DNA of 64,000 bases from Bdellovibrio sp. GT3 (lineage in GTDB: Bacteria; Bdellovibrionota; Bdellovibrionia; Bdellovibrionales; Bdellovibrionaceae): assembly GCF_037996765.1 (NCBI RefSeq), contig NZ_JBBNAD010000004.1, forward strand, positions 496,001 to 560,000, read 5' to 3'. The translations under genes were made by a program, and so were the position numbers. Below are positions 34,450 to 41,655 of this stretch, one piece after another. The notes beneath the pieces were generated by a model that saw nothing but the letters and a program-made list of their open reading frames with translations, searched no databases and was not told the origin of the DNA. The first letter of the stretch is position 1; every line of letters begins with the position of its first letter.

Positions 34450-35484
34450 ATGAGCGAAAATTTGGCAGATAAGATGAAGAGAAAGCTCAGTGCAAAGAGC
34501 ACTGTCGCGATTCTTGTATTCGGTGCGATCATTCTTACTTTCGTGTTCACAGGGACTCAGGGCGGAATGAGCCTGGGTGTTGGTTCTGTAGCTCGTGTAA
34601 ACAACGCGTTGATCTCAGTTGCTGACTTTCAAAACGAAGAAAACCGTGTTTCTGAATACTACAAATCGATCTTTGGCGATCAAATGGACTTTGGCTCTCA
34701 GCGTCAGCTGCTTCGCCAGCAAGCTATCGAGAATTTGATCCGTATGGAGCTGGTTTCTCAAGCTGCTCAAAGCGAAGGCATTTTGGCGACTGACGCAGAA
34801 GTACGCGACTTTATCGTTAAGGATGTGCCTTTCTTCCAGCAAAACGGTCAATTCCAACGTGAGTTCTACAATCGTTACCTGGAAGGGACTCGTACATCTC
34901 CAGGTGATTTCGAAAATAAAATCAGAAAAGACATCTCCAATATCCGCACGCGTCACTTGTTTGAAATCGCAAGTCGCACATCCGCTGCTGAAGCTGCAAA
35001 AATGCAGGAGCTTCGTGGCAGCAAAATCAACGTGGCTTTCGTAAGAATTGACGAAGAAGCTGTGACAAAAGCGATGACCAAGGAAAAAGCAGAAGCTGCT
35101 ATCAAGGCTTTGGATGAAGCTTTGGCTAAAGGTGACGAAGCGGCAGTGAATGCTCAGTTGAAAGAAATGAAAGCAACTTGGGACGAAACAGGTTTCGTTG
35201 AAGTTGGAGCGGATTCTTTCCCGAAAATCACAAGCCGTGTGGCGACAGACTCAATCTTTGAGTTGAGCAAAGCACAGCCGACGTTGAAACGTCTGGTTCG
35301 CGATGGCAACCAAAAGTTCGTTTTGAAATTGAAAGAGGTTAAAATGGAAGGTGCGAAAGCACTGGAGCCAATGACTCTTGAAATGGCGCAAAAACGTCGT
35401 GGCGATGGTATGTTTGAGACTTGGATCAACCAATTCCGCAAAGACTCTCACGTTTCCATGAACAAACAAGTATTGGAAATGTAA
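34450..35484 (+). CDS. SurA/PpiD-like periplasmic chaperone without a PPIase domain
   Basis: The 344-residue protein has an N-terminal TM anchor (STVAILVFGAIILTFVFTG) and then a SurA_N/PpiD-like region: VARVNNALISVADFQNEENRVSEYY... LRQQAIENLIRMELVSQAAQSEGILATDAEVRDFI...FQREFYNRYLEG. This is the chaperone part of SurA/PpiD, which binds unfolded outer-membrane proteins. A parvulin domain is not evident in the remaining 150 residues. GGAAGGA lies 8 nt before ATG 34450. It is divergent from mreC. Confidence 0.75.
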   Translation: MSENLADKMKRKLSAKSTVAILVFGAIILTFVFTGTQGGMSLGVGSVARVNNALISVADFQNEENRVSEYYKSIFGDQMDFGSQRQLLRQQAIENLIRMELVSQAAQSEGILATDAEVRDFIVKDVPFFQQNGQFQREFYNRYLEGTRTSPGDFENKIRKDISNIRTRHLFEIASRTSAAEAAKMQELRGSKINVAFVRIDEEAVTKAMTKEKAEAAIKALDEALAKGDEAAVNAQLKEMKATWDETGFVEVGADSFPKITSRVATDSIFELSKAQPTLKRLVRDGNQKFVLKLKEVKMEGAKALEPMTLEMAQKRRGDGMFETWINQFRKDSHVSMNKQVLEM

Positions 35485-35488
35485 ACCA

Positions 35489-36127
35489 ATGCTTCAGTTT
35501 GTACGAGAAATTCCTGTTTCCATCGTACTTCAATCAGCCTCGTCCGCAAGACGGGGCTTTTTGTTTAAGATGGCGGCTGGTTTTTCAAAACCTGTCAATC
35601 CCATGTCTGGAATGACCGTCAATTTGATGGTGGTGGATGAGTGGTTGGCTAAATTGAAATCGGACCTTGAGGGTTCGGTTTTTGAATCAAAGTCCGATAG
35701 CTTGAGTCGTGCTTTTGCCGAAGTGATGGCAGTGGCACGATTGAATCTTATCGAACAATGTGAATCCGAAGAAGCCCAGCTGATCAGTCTTTCTTTCGGG
35801 GAAGAACGGGGATGGGGCTTTAGTTGGCAACATCTGCAATCACCGCAAGTGATGACCGTTTCGCACGCACACTTTCTGGAAGCATTTTTACAGAACGCTG
35901 CTGATTTCGGATTGCTTAAAGTGGAGTTGAACTGGAATCGGGTTGCCAATTGCGAGGCCGATTTTTCGCATGAGGGATTCAAATTGCTAAAATCTTTGAG
36001 TGCACGAAACCTGACTGAGCTTTCCCAGAAGCTTGCACCTTTGAAAGAATTTCGTCTCTCCAGTGGCAGTTTTTTGCAGGAAATACACATTCAAAACCTC
36101 TCTGGACAGTACAGTTTAAAGCTCTAA
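35489..36127 (+). CDS. Possible T-fold (6-carboxytetrahydropterin synthase-like) protein lacking zinc ligands
   Basis: The 212-residue soluble protein contains FKMAAGFSKPVNPMSGMTVNLMVVDEWLAKL, which resembles the pterin synthase (QueD/PTPS) segment VxGPVDPxTGMVxNLxDL. The HGH zinc motif normally just before it is missing, and the N-terminus is short. If the call is right the protein would not be a classical enzyme. It starts 4 bp after the previous stop (ATG 35489); a terminator-like hairpin then lies inside its coding region, and ATG 35570 just after the hairpin is an alternative start. A weak assignment. Confidence 0.45.
   Translation: MLQFVREIPVSIVLQSASSARRGFLFKMAAGFSKPVNPMSGMTVNLMVVDEWLAKLKSDLEGSVFESKSDSLSRAFAEVMAVARLNLIEQCESEEAQLISLSFGEERGWGFSWQHLQSPQVMTVSHAHFLEAFLQNAADFGLLKVELNWNRVANCEADFSHEGFKLLKSLSARNLTELSQKLAPLKEFRLSSGSFLQEIHIQNLSGQYSLKL
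35537..35564 (+). terminator. Terminator-like hairpin inside the start of the T-fold candidate gene
   Basis: AGCC-t-CGTC-CGCAA-GACG-g-GGCT forms an 8-bp stem with one mismatch, followed by T5 and G T3. It is placed as expected for the SurA/PpiD-like gene but would fall in the coding region of the next frame if that gene starts at 35489. Confidence 0.5.
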
Positions 36128-36194
36128 AAGCATATATTCGACCCAAGCTGACTCTTTGCGTTTTATGTCGATTCTTGAGTGAAACCATGAGCAT

Positions 36195-36220
36195 ACTCCC
36201 CGGGAAACTTCGGGGGGAGT
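36195..36220 (+). promoter_or_regulatory. Hairpin masking the ribosome binding site of the EEP-family gene
   Basis: ACTCCCC (36195-36201) pairs perfectly with GGGGAGT (36214-36220). The right arm is the SD of the gene whose ATG is at 36225. No T-run follows, so it is not a terminator; sequestering of the SD is the simplest reading. Confidence 0.5.
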
Positions 36221-36224
36221 GTTC

Positions 36225-37310
36225 ATGAAAGCATTGATTGGCATTTTGGTGATGTTATCTGCGACTTTGACTGCGACTGCATCTCGCGCAGAAATGGTTT
36301 TGTCTCCTGTGCAAACACCGCAGTTTTGTATGCAAAACTTCAACGCTTACGGTCCCATTTATGCTCCGGATACTTACCAGCGCATGGAGTGGATTGGTTC
36401 TCTGTTGCAGGCAGCACCTCGTTGCGGTGTGATTCAGCTGCAGGAAGTTTGGAACAGCTCCAATATCGATCAAATTGAAAATGCTCTAAAGTACAACTAT
36501 CAAATCAGTTCTCCTAATCGTGATAATAAAATTGGCGTGATGTCCTTGTTTGATGGCGACATCAAGGGCGCTTGGACTTATCAGTTCAGAATCAACAATC
36601 TGGGTGGATTTCTGGATGAGATCCGCGAAACCTTTGGTGTGACCAAGGCTTTTCACATTGTTCAGACCCGACTTCCGGGAATTGACGAGGACTTTTACTT
36701 CGTAAACACTCACTTGCATCCCACCAGCACGGAAATTCGTATCACCCAAATCCTGGATATCTTGAAGTGGCGCCTGCAGAATCCTTCTTTGAAAATGTTG
36801 ATGTCCGGGGATTTCAACGCCAACGAAAAGTCTTTTGAACGTGACTTTATGATGGCAGTGATGGGACTTCATGATTCTTTCGCAGACGCTTTGGGGGGCA
36901 GCTATCCTCCGGGTTATTGTTCGTACTGTGAAACCAATCCTCACAGCTGGATGCCAGGTAATCACATGCTGGATTATATTTTCGTCTCCAATGCCGGCGG
37001 GGCAAACTCCAAAATTCAGGCGGTGGCGGGGGAGCTTAATATGCGAGGCCCTTTACGTGATCCATTGTCAGATCACTACGGTGTGCGCGTGAGCTTTAAG
37101 CTGGTGCCGGGTGGCGTGGATTCCTTGACAGGTTCTCAGTGGATTCAGCGCCGTGATAAGGTTCTGGCCGTGCTATCCCAGGCCCAGCAGATTCTGGTCT
37201 CTTATGATGATGGTGATTTGGATCCCTATATTGCTGAGATCCAAGGGCTAAGTGCGCAGATTCAGAGCCAACAGGGCCCTTACTATCAATATTTTGGACA
37301 GTTCCGATAG
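36225..37310 (+). CDS. Secreted endonuclease/exonuclease/phosphatase (EEP) family enzyme
   Basis: The 361-residue protein has a signal peptide (MKALIGILVMLSATLTATASRAE) and the EEP fold in order: MQNFNAYGPIY, CGVIQLQEVW with the metal-binding Glu, FYFVNTHLHPTS, LKMLMSGDFNANEKSFERDF with the GDFN motif, HMLDYIFVSN, and PLSDHYGVRVSF with the catalytic SDH. Members include DNase I, sphingomyelinases and phosphoinositide phosphatases. Export suggests action on prey or environmental DNA or lipids, but the substrate cannot be read. The last 60 residues are helical. Confidence 0.88.
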   Translation: MKALIGILVMLSATLTATASRAEMVLSPVQTPQFCMQNFNAYGPIYAPDTYQRMEWIGSLLQAAPRCGVIQLQEVWNSSNIDQIENALKYNYQISSPNRDNKIGVMSLFDGDIKGAWTYQFRINNLGGFLDEIRETFGVTKAFHIVQTRLPGIDEDFYFVNTHLHPTSTEIRITQILDILKWRLQNPSLKMLMSGDFNANEKSFERDFMMAVMGLHDSFADALGGSYPPGYCSYCETNPHSWMPGNHMLDYIFVSNAGGANSKIQAVAGELNMRGPLRDPLSDHYGVRVSFKLVPGGVDSLTGSQWIQRRDKVLAVLSQAQQILVSYDDGDLDPYIAEIQGLSAQIQSQQGPYYQYFGQFR

Positions 37311-37316
37311 ATATTA

Positions 37317-37345
37317 CAGACGGGGGCGCAATCGCCCTGTTTCAT
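37317..37345 (+). terminator. Hairpin after the EEP-family gene
   Basis: GGGCG-CAAT-CGCCC (37324-37337) is followed by TGTTTC, a weak T-run. It lies just after the stop of the EEP gene and upstream of the next secreted protein gene. Confidence 0.45.
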
Positions 37346-37381
37346 GATAAGTTCCCATTCGATCTACTTAAGGAGATATCC

Positions 37382-37786
37382 ATGAATAAAGCTCTTTCTA
37401 TGCTTGCGGTATTGGCAGTTTCTGCCTTCACTTTCTCTGCAAATGCAGATGTTAAAAAGCCCACTTTGGTTTGTAACTTCACTGAACCATTCATCCAGAT
37501 CGTTGTTTTGGCTAAAACTCAAACAATCGGTACAGTAGGTGACCATGTAGCTTTGCGTTCCCCAGGTAAAGACACTGTGATGGGTGCCATTGAAAGCACT
37601 TCTTACCATGAAGGTGTGAACTCCTGGAAATTGTCCGGCGAGGGCCTTGATCAATACGTGCTGGATATCGTTTTCGGCAAAAAAGGCAACGACGGCATGT
37701 CCGATAAAGAATACGAATTCGAAGGCATCCTAAAAACGGCAGGCGATGAATTCGTCCTATACGGTGGTTGTGACCTGGTAAAATAG
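37382..37786 (+). CDS. Small secreted protein, FTEPF/DGMSD paralogue A
   Basis: The 134-residue protein has a signal peptide (MNKALSMLAVLAVSAFTFSANA). Its mature part shares three blocks with the protein at 40692-41141: LVCNFTEPFIQI (other copy LHCTFTEPFFNI), KGNDGMSDKEYEF (KGSDGMSDEVYDM) and a final GGCDLVK (GGCNFGK). The two conserved Cys probably form a disulfide. The C-x-FTEPF motif recalls the GTEPFW motif of COG3650-type envelope proteins, whose function is unknown. AAGGAG lies 8 nt before the ATG. A terminator follows. Confidence 0.82.
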   Translation: MNKALSMLAVLAVSAFTFSANADVKKPTLVCNFTEPFIQIVVLAKTQTIGTVGDHVALRSPGKDTVMGAIESTSYHEGVNSWKLSGEGLDQYVLDIVFGKKGNDGMSDKEYEFEGILKTAGDEFVLYGGCDLVK

Positions 37787-37790
37787 TTTA

Positions 37791-37823
37791 AAAAAAGGCT
37801 GGATGATCTCCAGCCTTTTTTTA
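37791..37823 (+). terminator. Intrinsic terminator after paralogue A
   Basis: AAGGCTGGA (37795-37803) pairs with TCCAGCCTT (37809-37817), with T7 behind and A6 before it. Strong in both directions. Confidence 0.9.
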
Positions 37824-37833
37824 TGCGTTCTGA

Positions 37834-37860
37834 TGCGGCAGTTTTGCCGCACTTTGCGGC
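37834..37860. promoter_or_regulatory. Tripartite operator-like repeat, copy 1
   Basis: TGCGGCA (37834-37840), four bases, TGCCGCA (37845-37851), two bases, TTGCGGC (37854-37860). The first two boxes are an inverted repeat and the third is a direct repeat of the first. The same spacing recurs at 38297-38323. It lies 74 bp before the ATG at 37934. Confidence 0.7.
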
Positions 37861-37933
37861 TCCAAAATTGGATTTTCAGCTCGTCCAGCTGCTACATTTC
37901 TTCTGAAGTTAAATCGAACCTTCAGGAGTATCC

Positions 37934-38275
37934 ATGAAATATCTTATTCTACTTTTAAGTCTTTTGGCGTCCACAGTCGTTTCTGCACAACCCATTGATG
38001 ATGATGTAAAAATCCTGGCAGTGACATGCCATGAGTTGCGTACTGAAAACTACATGTATGCAAGCGTTGGCGTAGCTCAGGTTCAAGGTGAATCTGGTGA
38101 ACGTTTTGCTTTGAAGTTGTGGGTAGACCGCTTTGCCGAAGATGCCGATGTCCATGCGGATAAGCTATGTAAAGACCTAAAGCAGGCTCTGAAAGAAAAC
38201 ACACTGGTCGAAGTTCGATATGATCTGTGGTTGGATTCCAACGACACCCTTCATAAATATATCGTGGCTGAGTAG
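37934..38275 (+). CDS. Small secreted protein, unknown function
   Basis: The 113-residue protein has a signal peptide (MKYLILLLSLLASTVVSAQ) and a mature part with two Cys (VTCHEL and KLCKDL). No known domain is recognised. AGGAG lies 7 nt before the ATG. It is preceded by operator-like repeat copy 1 and followed after 21 bp by copy 2, so its expression is probably tied to the TIGR02147 regulator next to it. Confidence 0.78.
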   Translation: MKYLILLLSLLASTVVSAQPIDDDVKILAVTCHELRTENYMYASVGVAQVQGESGERFALKLWVDRFAEDADVHADKLCKDLKQALKENTLVEVRYDLWLDSNDTLHKYIVAE

Positions 38276-38296
38276 TATTTGGTGAAAATTTACATC

Positions 38297-38323
38297 TGCG
38301 GCACTTTTGCCGCGGATTGCGGC
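38297..38323. promoter_or_regulatory. Tripartite operator-like repeat, copy 2, at the TIGR02147 start
   Basis: TGCGGCA (38297-38303), four bases, TGCCGCG (38308-38314), two bases, TTGCGGC (38317-38323). The spacing is identical to copy 1. It ends only 14 bp before the chosen regulator start (ATG 38338), a position that suits autoregulation. Confidence 0.7.
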
Positions 38324-38337
38324 AAAATAAGTGGAAA

Positions 38338-39108
38338 ATGAGTCAATTACCTATTAAAAGCATCCCCATGCTAATCAATCATCTACAGTCGGTTTTTGCA
38401 GAACGCAGTCGCAAGAACCCTTCTTATTCACTTCGAGCTTTTTCCAAGTCATTGGACATGGACTCTTCGACGTTGTCAGCGCTTCTTAGTGGCAAGCGTC
38501 CGATGACCACGAAAACAGCGATGAAGATCATCGATCGTCTGGAGATCAATGAGCCTTTGCAGGTGCAAAAACTATTGATGGGAGTCCTGGGAGCTGAGGA
38601 CGCCCCTCAGTCTTATTCAGATATTGATTTGGATTCTGCGGAAATGATCAGCTCGTGGGAGCATTTTGCGATTCTGGCAGTCCTGGAATTGCCAAAGGCA
38701 AAAACAGACACGACCTCCATCGCTAAGCGCTTGAACATTCCTATGGGAGTCGCGTTGGAATGCCTGGTTCGCTTGCAAAAGCTGGGATTGGTCGCAAAAG
38801 ACACGACTCAGTGGAAGCTGACCGGCAATAATATGTCCACACCCAAGAATATCCCGAGCTCGAAGATCCGCGAGGGTCATCGTCAGTTTATTCACAGGGC
38901 GATCGAGTCCTTGGAAAGTCACTCAGTCGATCAGCGTGATATTACGGGCATCACCATGGCGATCAATAAAAAGAAATTGGTTGAAGCCAAAGGTCTGATC
39001 GAAGACTTCCGTCGCCGTTTGTCCGCTTTCCTTGAAACAGGGAATAGGGATTCTGTTTATCGTTTGAACGTTCAATTGTTTCCCTTAACTCAGGAGAACC
39101 AGAAATGA
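38338..39108 (+). CDS. TIGR02147/DUF4423-family putative transcriptional regulator
   Basis: The 256-residue protein has an N-terminal helical region like an HTH: YSLRAFSKSLDMDSSTLSALLSGKRPMTTKTAMKIIDRL. A middle winged-helix-like domain follows (FAILAVLELPKAKTDTTSIAKRLNIPMGVALECLVRLQKLGLVAKD), and the C-terminus is RQFIHRAIESLESHSVDQRDITGITMAINKKKLVEAKGLIEDFRRRL, typical of the family. I choose ATG 38338 (GGAAA upstream) rather than a TTG inside the operator repeat. It overlaps the next gene by 4 nt (ATGA). It is the likely binder of the repeats around it (inference). Confidence 0.85.
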   Translation: MSQLPIKSIPMLINHLQSVFAERSRKNPSYSLRAFSKSLDMDSSTLSALLSGKRPMTTKTAMKIIDRLEINEPLQVQKLLMGVLGAEDAPQSYSDIDLDSAEMISSWEHFAILAVLELPKAKTDTTSIAKRLNIPMGVALECLVRLQKLGLVAKDTTQWKLTGNNMSTPKNIPSSKIREGHRQFIHRAIESLESHSVDQRDITGITMAINKKKLVEAKGLIEDFRRRLSAFLETGNRDSVYRLNVQLFPLTQENQK

Positions 39109-40007
39109 TGAAGCGAACCACTTCGCGGCTCATAATGGCGATTCTCATCCTCTCGGTCGTGGGAGCGGATCTGGTACAGGCTAAACCTGTAAGCAGACAG
39201 CGCGTAACCACTTGGGCCATGAGAGAGGGATGGGATCACGGCAATGCAGGGGATTCCTTTGCTGCCGAATTTATCATGACTGCCAAGGACTTGGTTCAAC
39301 ATCTGAAAACTCTGCCAAGCACAGAATTAAAGGGATTCAAAATTGAAACCCTGATTGGTGCGATTGAAACCACTACAGTGCGCAGTGAGCCGGTGCTTTA
39401 CTATGAAGACGGCCGCGAAGTAGAGGGTATTAATAAGCCAGAGCAAAAGTTAATCCTGATCAATCGTCGCATGTGGCGTGAAAATCGCGTCGAAACCGAG
39501 ACGTTGCATCGCTATACATTCGTTTTGCACGAATACCTGTGGATTATGGGTATTGATGATACTCAGTACAAGGTTTCGGCACCCATCGTGGCTTTGTTGC
39601 CGGTGAAAAATTACGATCCATCCAAATGGTGGAATCCACTGAATCCGGTCAACTATTTGACGTTGAACCTGATCTACAACAGTGGTGGTTGCTCCCTTGA
39701 AGGTGCTTCTTTTAATTTGGCGAAGACCGAAGAAATGGTCATGGTCGAAACCAAAGGCGACTGCGGTGATGACTACAGAAAAGTGGTTATAGCCAAGAGC
39801 TCGTTGACAGCTCCTCCATCATCCAACGCGCGTGGTACGTTCCATCGTTATCAAGTGGCAGTTCTGGATCGCGATGGAAACAATCTGGGACAGTTGACCT
39901 ACGAACCCGAGTGGGGTCGTTGTCTTGGTCCACAAACCGGGGCTTGTGCCTCGTCCGGCAAGATGCTTGTCGGTGGTGTTGAAATTATTTTTTGGCTAAG
40001 ACCGTAA
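39105..40007 (+). CDS. Secreted protein with HEYL motif, unknown function
   Basis: The 300-residue protein has a signal peptide (TSRLIMAILILSVVGADLVQA). The segment KLILINRRMWRE...HRYTFVLHEYLWIMGIDDTQYKVS carries an HEYL(x)xxGIDDxxY motif that I associate with a recurrent secreted family of Bdellovibrio-type genomes. It contains His-Glu but not HExxH, so metallopeptidase activity is not shown. Four Cys in the C-terminal half suggest disulfides. Its start overlaps the regulator's stop, so the two are translationally coupled. Confidence 0.78.
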   Translation: MMKRTTSRLIMAILILSVVGADLVQAKPVSRQRVTTWAMREGWDHGNAGDSFAAEFIMTAKDLVQHLKTLPSTELKGFKIETLIGAIETTTVRSEPVLYYEDGREVEGINKPEQKLILINRRMWRENRVETETLHRYTFVLHEYLWIMGIDDTQYKVSAPIVALLPVKNYDPSKWWNPLNPVNYLTLNLIYNSGGCSLEGASFNLAKTEEMVMVETKGDCGDDYRKVVIAKSSLTAPPSSNARGTFHRYQVAVLDRDGNNLGQLTYEPEWGRCLGPQTGACASSGKMLVGGVEIIFWLRP

Positions 40008-40017
40008 GGATACTCGT

Positions 40018-40482
40018 ATGAAATTAAATTTATTTATTCTAATCAGTGCATTGATGATGACTCCCAAAGTATTTGCTTACTCTGCTTGTGTGGGCGAAAC
40101 CTATCAGGGAAAAATCGTGATCGTGGAAATCATCACGGATGGCCCTTTGGCAAAAGCGCAAAGCGGTGTGGTTACAGTTGCTGAGGCGGGTGTCGGCAAA
40201 TACACTTACCAACTGAAGCAAGAAGAAATCGCCCAGTACTTTGAAGGTGGCGACACAAATACCGCGATGGTGGGTTTAGCCGCTTATCAGGCAGGTAACA
40301 ATCCAGTATGGATCATGTATCGTGGAATCAACTATCACGGTGACCTGGTCGCAGTTCTTCGTGATCCCGCCCGCGTAAAACAACCAGGCAATGAAATGCG
40401 CGTATGGCGCGGCCCGGGTTACCCGGCAGACCAACAAAGTCAATTTACCGACGTCATCTGCAATTTCTCTTTGGAGCAATAA
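40018..40482 (+). CDS. Small secreted protein, unknown function
   Basis: The 154-residue protein has a signal peptide (MKLNLFILISALMMTPKVFAYS) and two Cys, one near each end (SACVGE and VICNFS), likely a disulfide. No domain is recognised. It begins 10 bp after the previous gene with AAGGA as SD, so it is the third gene of the regulator operon. Its 3' untranslated region carries one copy of a 39-bp element also found after cdd. Confidence 0.78.
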   Translation: MKLNLFILISALMMTPKVFAYSACVGETYQGKIVIVEIITDGPLAKAQSGVVTVAEAGVGKYTYQLKQEEIAQYFEGGDTNTAMVGLAAYQAGNNPVWIMYRGINYHGDLVAVLRDPARVKQPGNEMRVWRGPGYPADQQSQFTDVICNFSLEQ

Positions 40483-40483
40483 C

Positions 40484-40522
40484 CTAAAAGGTCGCGCCAG
40501 AGGTGAAGACACACCTTCTCCA
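40484..40522 (+). repeat. 39-bp 3'-end element, copy 1
   Basis: The first 28 bases (CTAAAAGGTCGCGCCAGAGG..., ending GAAGACA) are the exact reverse complement of 41206-41233; the next 11 match with two C/T differences. It contains AGGTG-AAGACA-CACCT, a 5-bp hairpin. It follows the stop of the 40018-40482 gene. Confidence 0.85.
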
Positions 40523-40541
40523 TATATTAAAATCTTCCAAG

Positions 40542-40567
40542 CCCTGCCTAACCAGCAGGGTTTTTTT
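40542..40567 (+). terminator. Intrinsic terminator of the regulator operon
   Basis: CCCTGC (40542-40547) pairs with GCAGGG (40555-40560), followed by T7. It ends the TIGR02147 operon just after the 39-bp element. Confidence 0.85.
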
Positions 40568-40580
40568 ATTGTTTTCATCG

Positions 40581-40605
40581 TGCGGCAAAGTTGCCGCGGT
40601 TTCGG
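40581..40605. promoter_or_regulatory. Operator-like repeat, copy 3 (third box degenerate)
   Basis: TGCGGCA (40581-40587), four bases, TGCCGCG (40592-40598) repeat the inverted pair of copies 1 and 2. The third box is only partly kept (TTCGG at 40601). It lies about 90 bp before the ATG at 40692. Confidence 0.6.
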
Positions 40606-40691
40606 TTTCCAGATTTAGGGGTTTTCATAGAGTCGATGTTAAAAAGGTCCCATCGAAAGATAACAACCTTAACTAAGAACACGGAGTCACT

Positions 40692-41141
40692 ATGAAAACA
40701 TTGATTTTTGCGACACTCTTACTAATCGGAACATCGGCATTTGCGGGGCCCGCAACGCCGCCAGTGGGAGAACGAGTTACTTTGCACTGTACGTTTACGG
40801 AACCCTTCTTTAATATCACGATTGTGGGCTTTGATGTCTATGAAGGGTACACGACTGGGATTGTAAACAAAGGTGATGTCGTTATTTACCAGGATCCATA
40901 CACATCTGAGGATGGTGTCTATCGCAAAGAAACGACAGTCCTCGCGGCCTCTACAAAAGAAGAAAATGTTGTTGTGAAATTTGATTTGGGTGAGCCTTTG
41001 GGGATGCTGGTTCTGCATATGGATCGCCAAGAAAAAGGCTCCGACGGAATGTCAGACGAGGTCTATGATATGTCTGTTACTTCGATTCACCTGAACGGAT
41101 CACGTTTGAGCAATATCGGCGGCTGTAATTTTGGAAAATAG
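40692..41141 (+). CDS. Small secreted protein, FTEPF/DGMSD paralogue B
   Basis: The 149-residue protein has a signal peptide (MKTLIFATLLLIGTSAFAG). It is a diverged copy of the protein at 37382-37786, sharing the CxFTEPF block, the KGxDGMSD block and the final GGC. The middle part differs and is slightly longer. It has its own promoter region with operator-like repeat copy 3 and its own terminator. Function unknown; duplication plus shared operator suggests a coordinated secreted set. Confidence 0.82.
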   Translation: MKTLIFATLLLIGTSAFAGPATPPVGERVTLHCTFTEPFFNITIVGFDVYEGYTTGIVNKGDVVIYQDPYTSEDGVYRKETTVLAASTKEENVVVKFDLGEPLGMLVLHMDRQEKGSDGMSDEVYDMSVTSIHLNGSRLSNIGGCNFGK

Positions 41142-41160
41142 AAGCTGAGAAGTTTACTAA

Positions 41161-41190
41161 AAAAAAAGCCCGGGAAACCGGGCTTTTTTT
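41161..41190. terminator. Bidirectional terminator with GAAA tetraloop
   Basis: GCCCGG (41168-41173), GAAA loop, CCGGGC (41178-41183), with A7 before and T7 after. It serves paralogue B and the convergent cdd gene. Confidence 0.92.
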
Positions 41191-41194
41191 GCAG

Positions 41195-41233
41195 TGGAGA
41201 AAGTATGTCTTCACCTCTGGCGCGACCTTTTAG
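41195..41233 (-). repeat. 39-bp 3'-end element, copy 2
   Basis: On the minus strand this is the same 39-bp element as at 40484-40522, placed directly at the cdd stop codon and before the GAAA-loop terminator. The two differences change CACCT to TACTT, which still pairs with AGGTG through two G-U pairs. Confidence 0.85.
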
Positions 41234-41634
41234 TCCAAATGCTTTGGCGTGAAGGCCTCCGGGAAGATGTCGCCAAACTTGAAAGTCTTCATTTTACCAG
41301 AAAGGTTCGCTGTGTAGATAACAGTCTCTTCGCTACCGAACTCCGCGATCACCTGGCGGCAGAAGCCACACGGTGGCCATGGTTTGTCAGCATCACTGAT
41401 CACCATCACTTCTTTGACAGATTTGGAAGCGCCTTCGCTGACAGCTTTCCACAAAGCCACGCGCTCAGCGCAGACCGTTCCGCCGTAAGAGGCGTTTTCG
41501 ACATTGCAGCCGTTAAAAATTTGACCATCCGCCATCAAAACAGCAGCACCGATATGGGCGCCAGAGTAAGGGGCATGGGCGCGTTTTTGGGCAACACAAG
41601 CGGCATCGTATAGTTTCTTTTGCATGTCGTTCAT
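41230..41634 (-). CDS. cdd: Cytidine deaminase
   Basis: The 134-residue protein is a short homotetrameric-type cytidine deaminase of pyrimidine salvage. Zinc and catalytic motifs are complete: GCNVENASYGGTVCAERVALWKA (CAE) and PWPPCGFCRQVIAEF (PCxxC). The ATG at 41634 has AGGAG 8 nt upstream. The maf gene lies 21 bp before it on the same strand, so the two probably form an operon for nucleotide housekeeping. Confidence 0.95.
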   Translation of the reverse strand: MNDMQKKLYDAACVAQKRAHAPYSGAHIGAAVLMADGQIFNGCNVENASYGGTVCAERVALWKAVSEGASKSVKEVMVISDADKPWPPCGFCRQVIAEFGSEETVIYTANLSGKMKTFKFGDIFPEAFTPKHLD

Positions 41635-41655
41635 AGGTAACTCCTGAAGGTGCGC

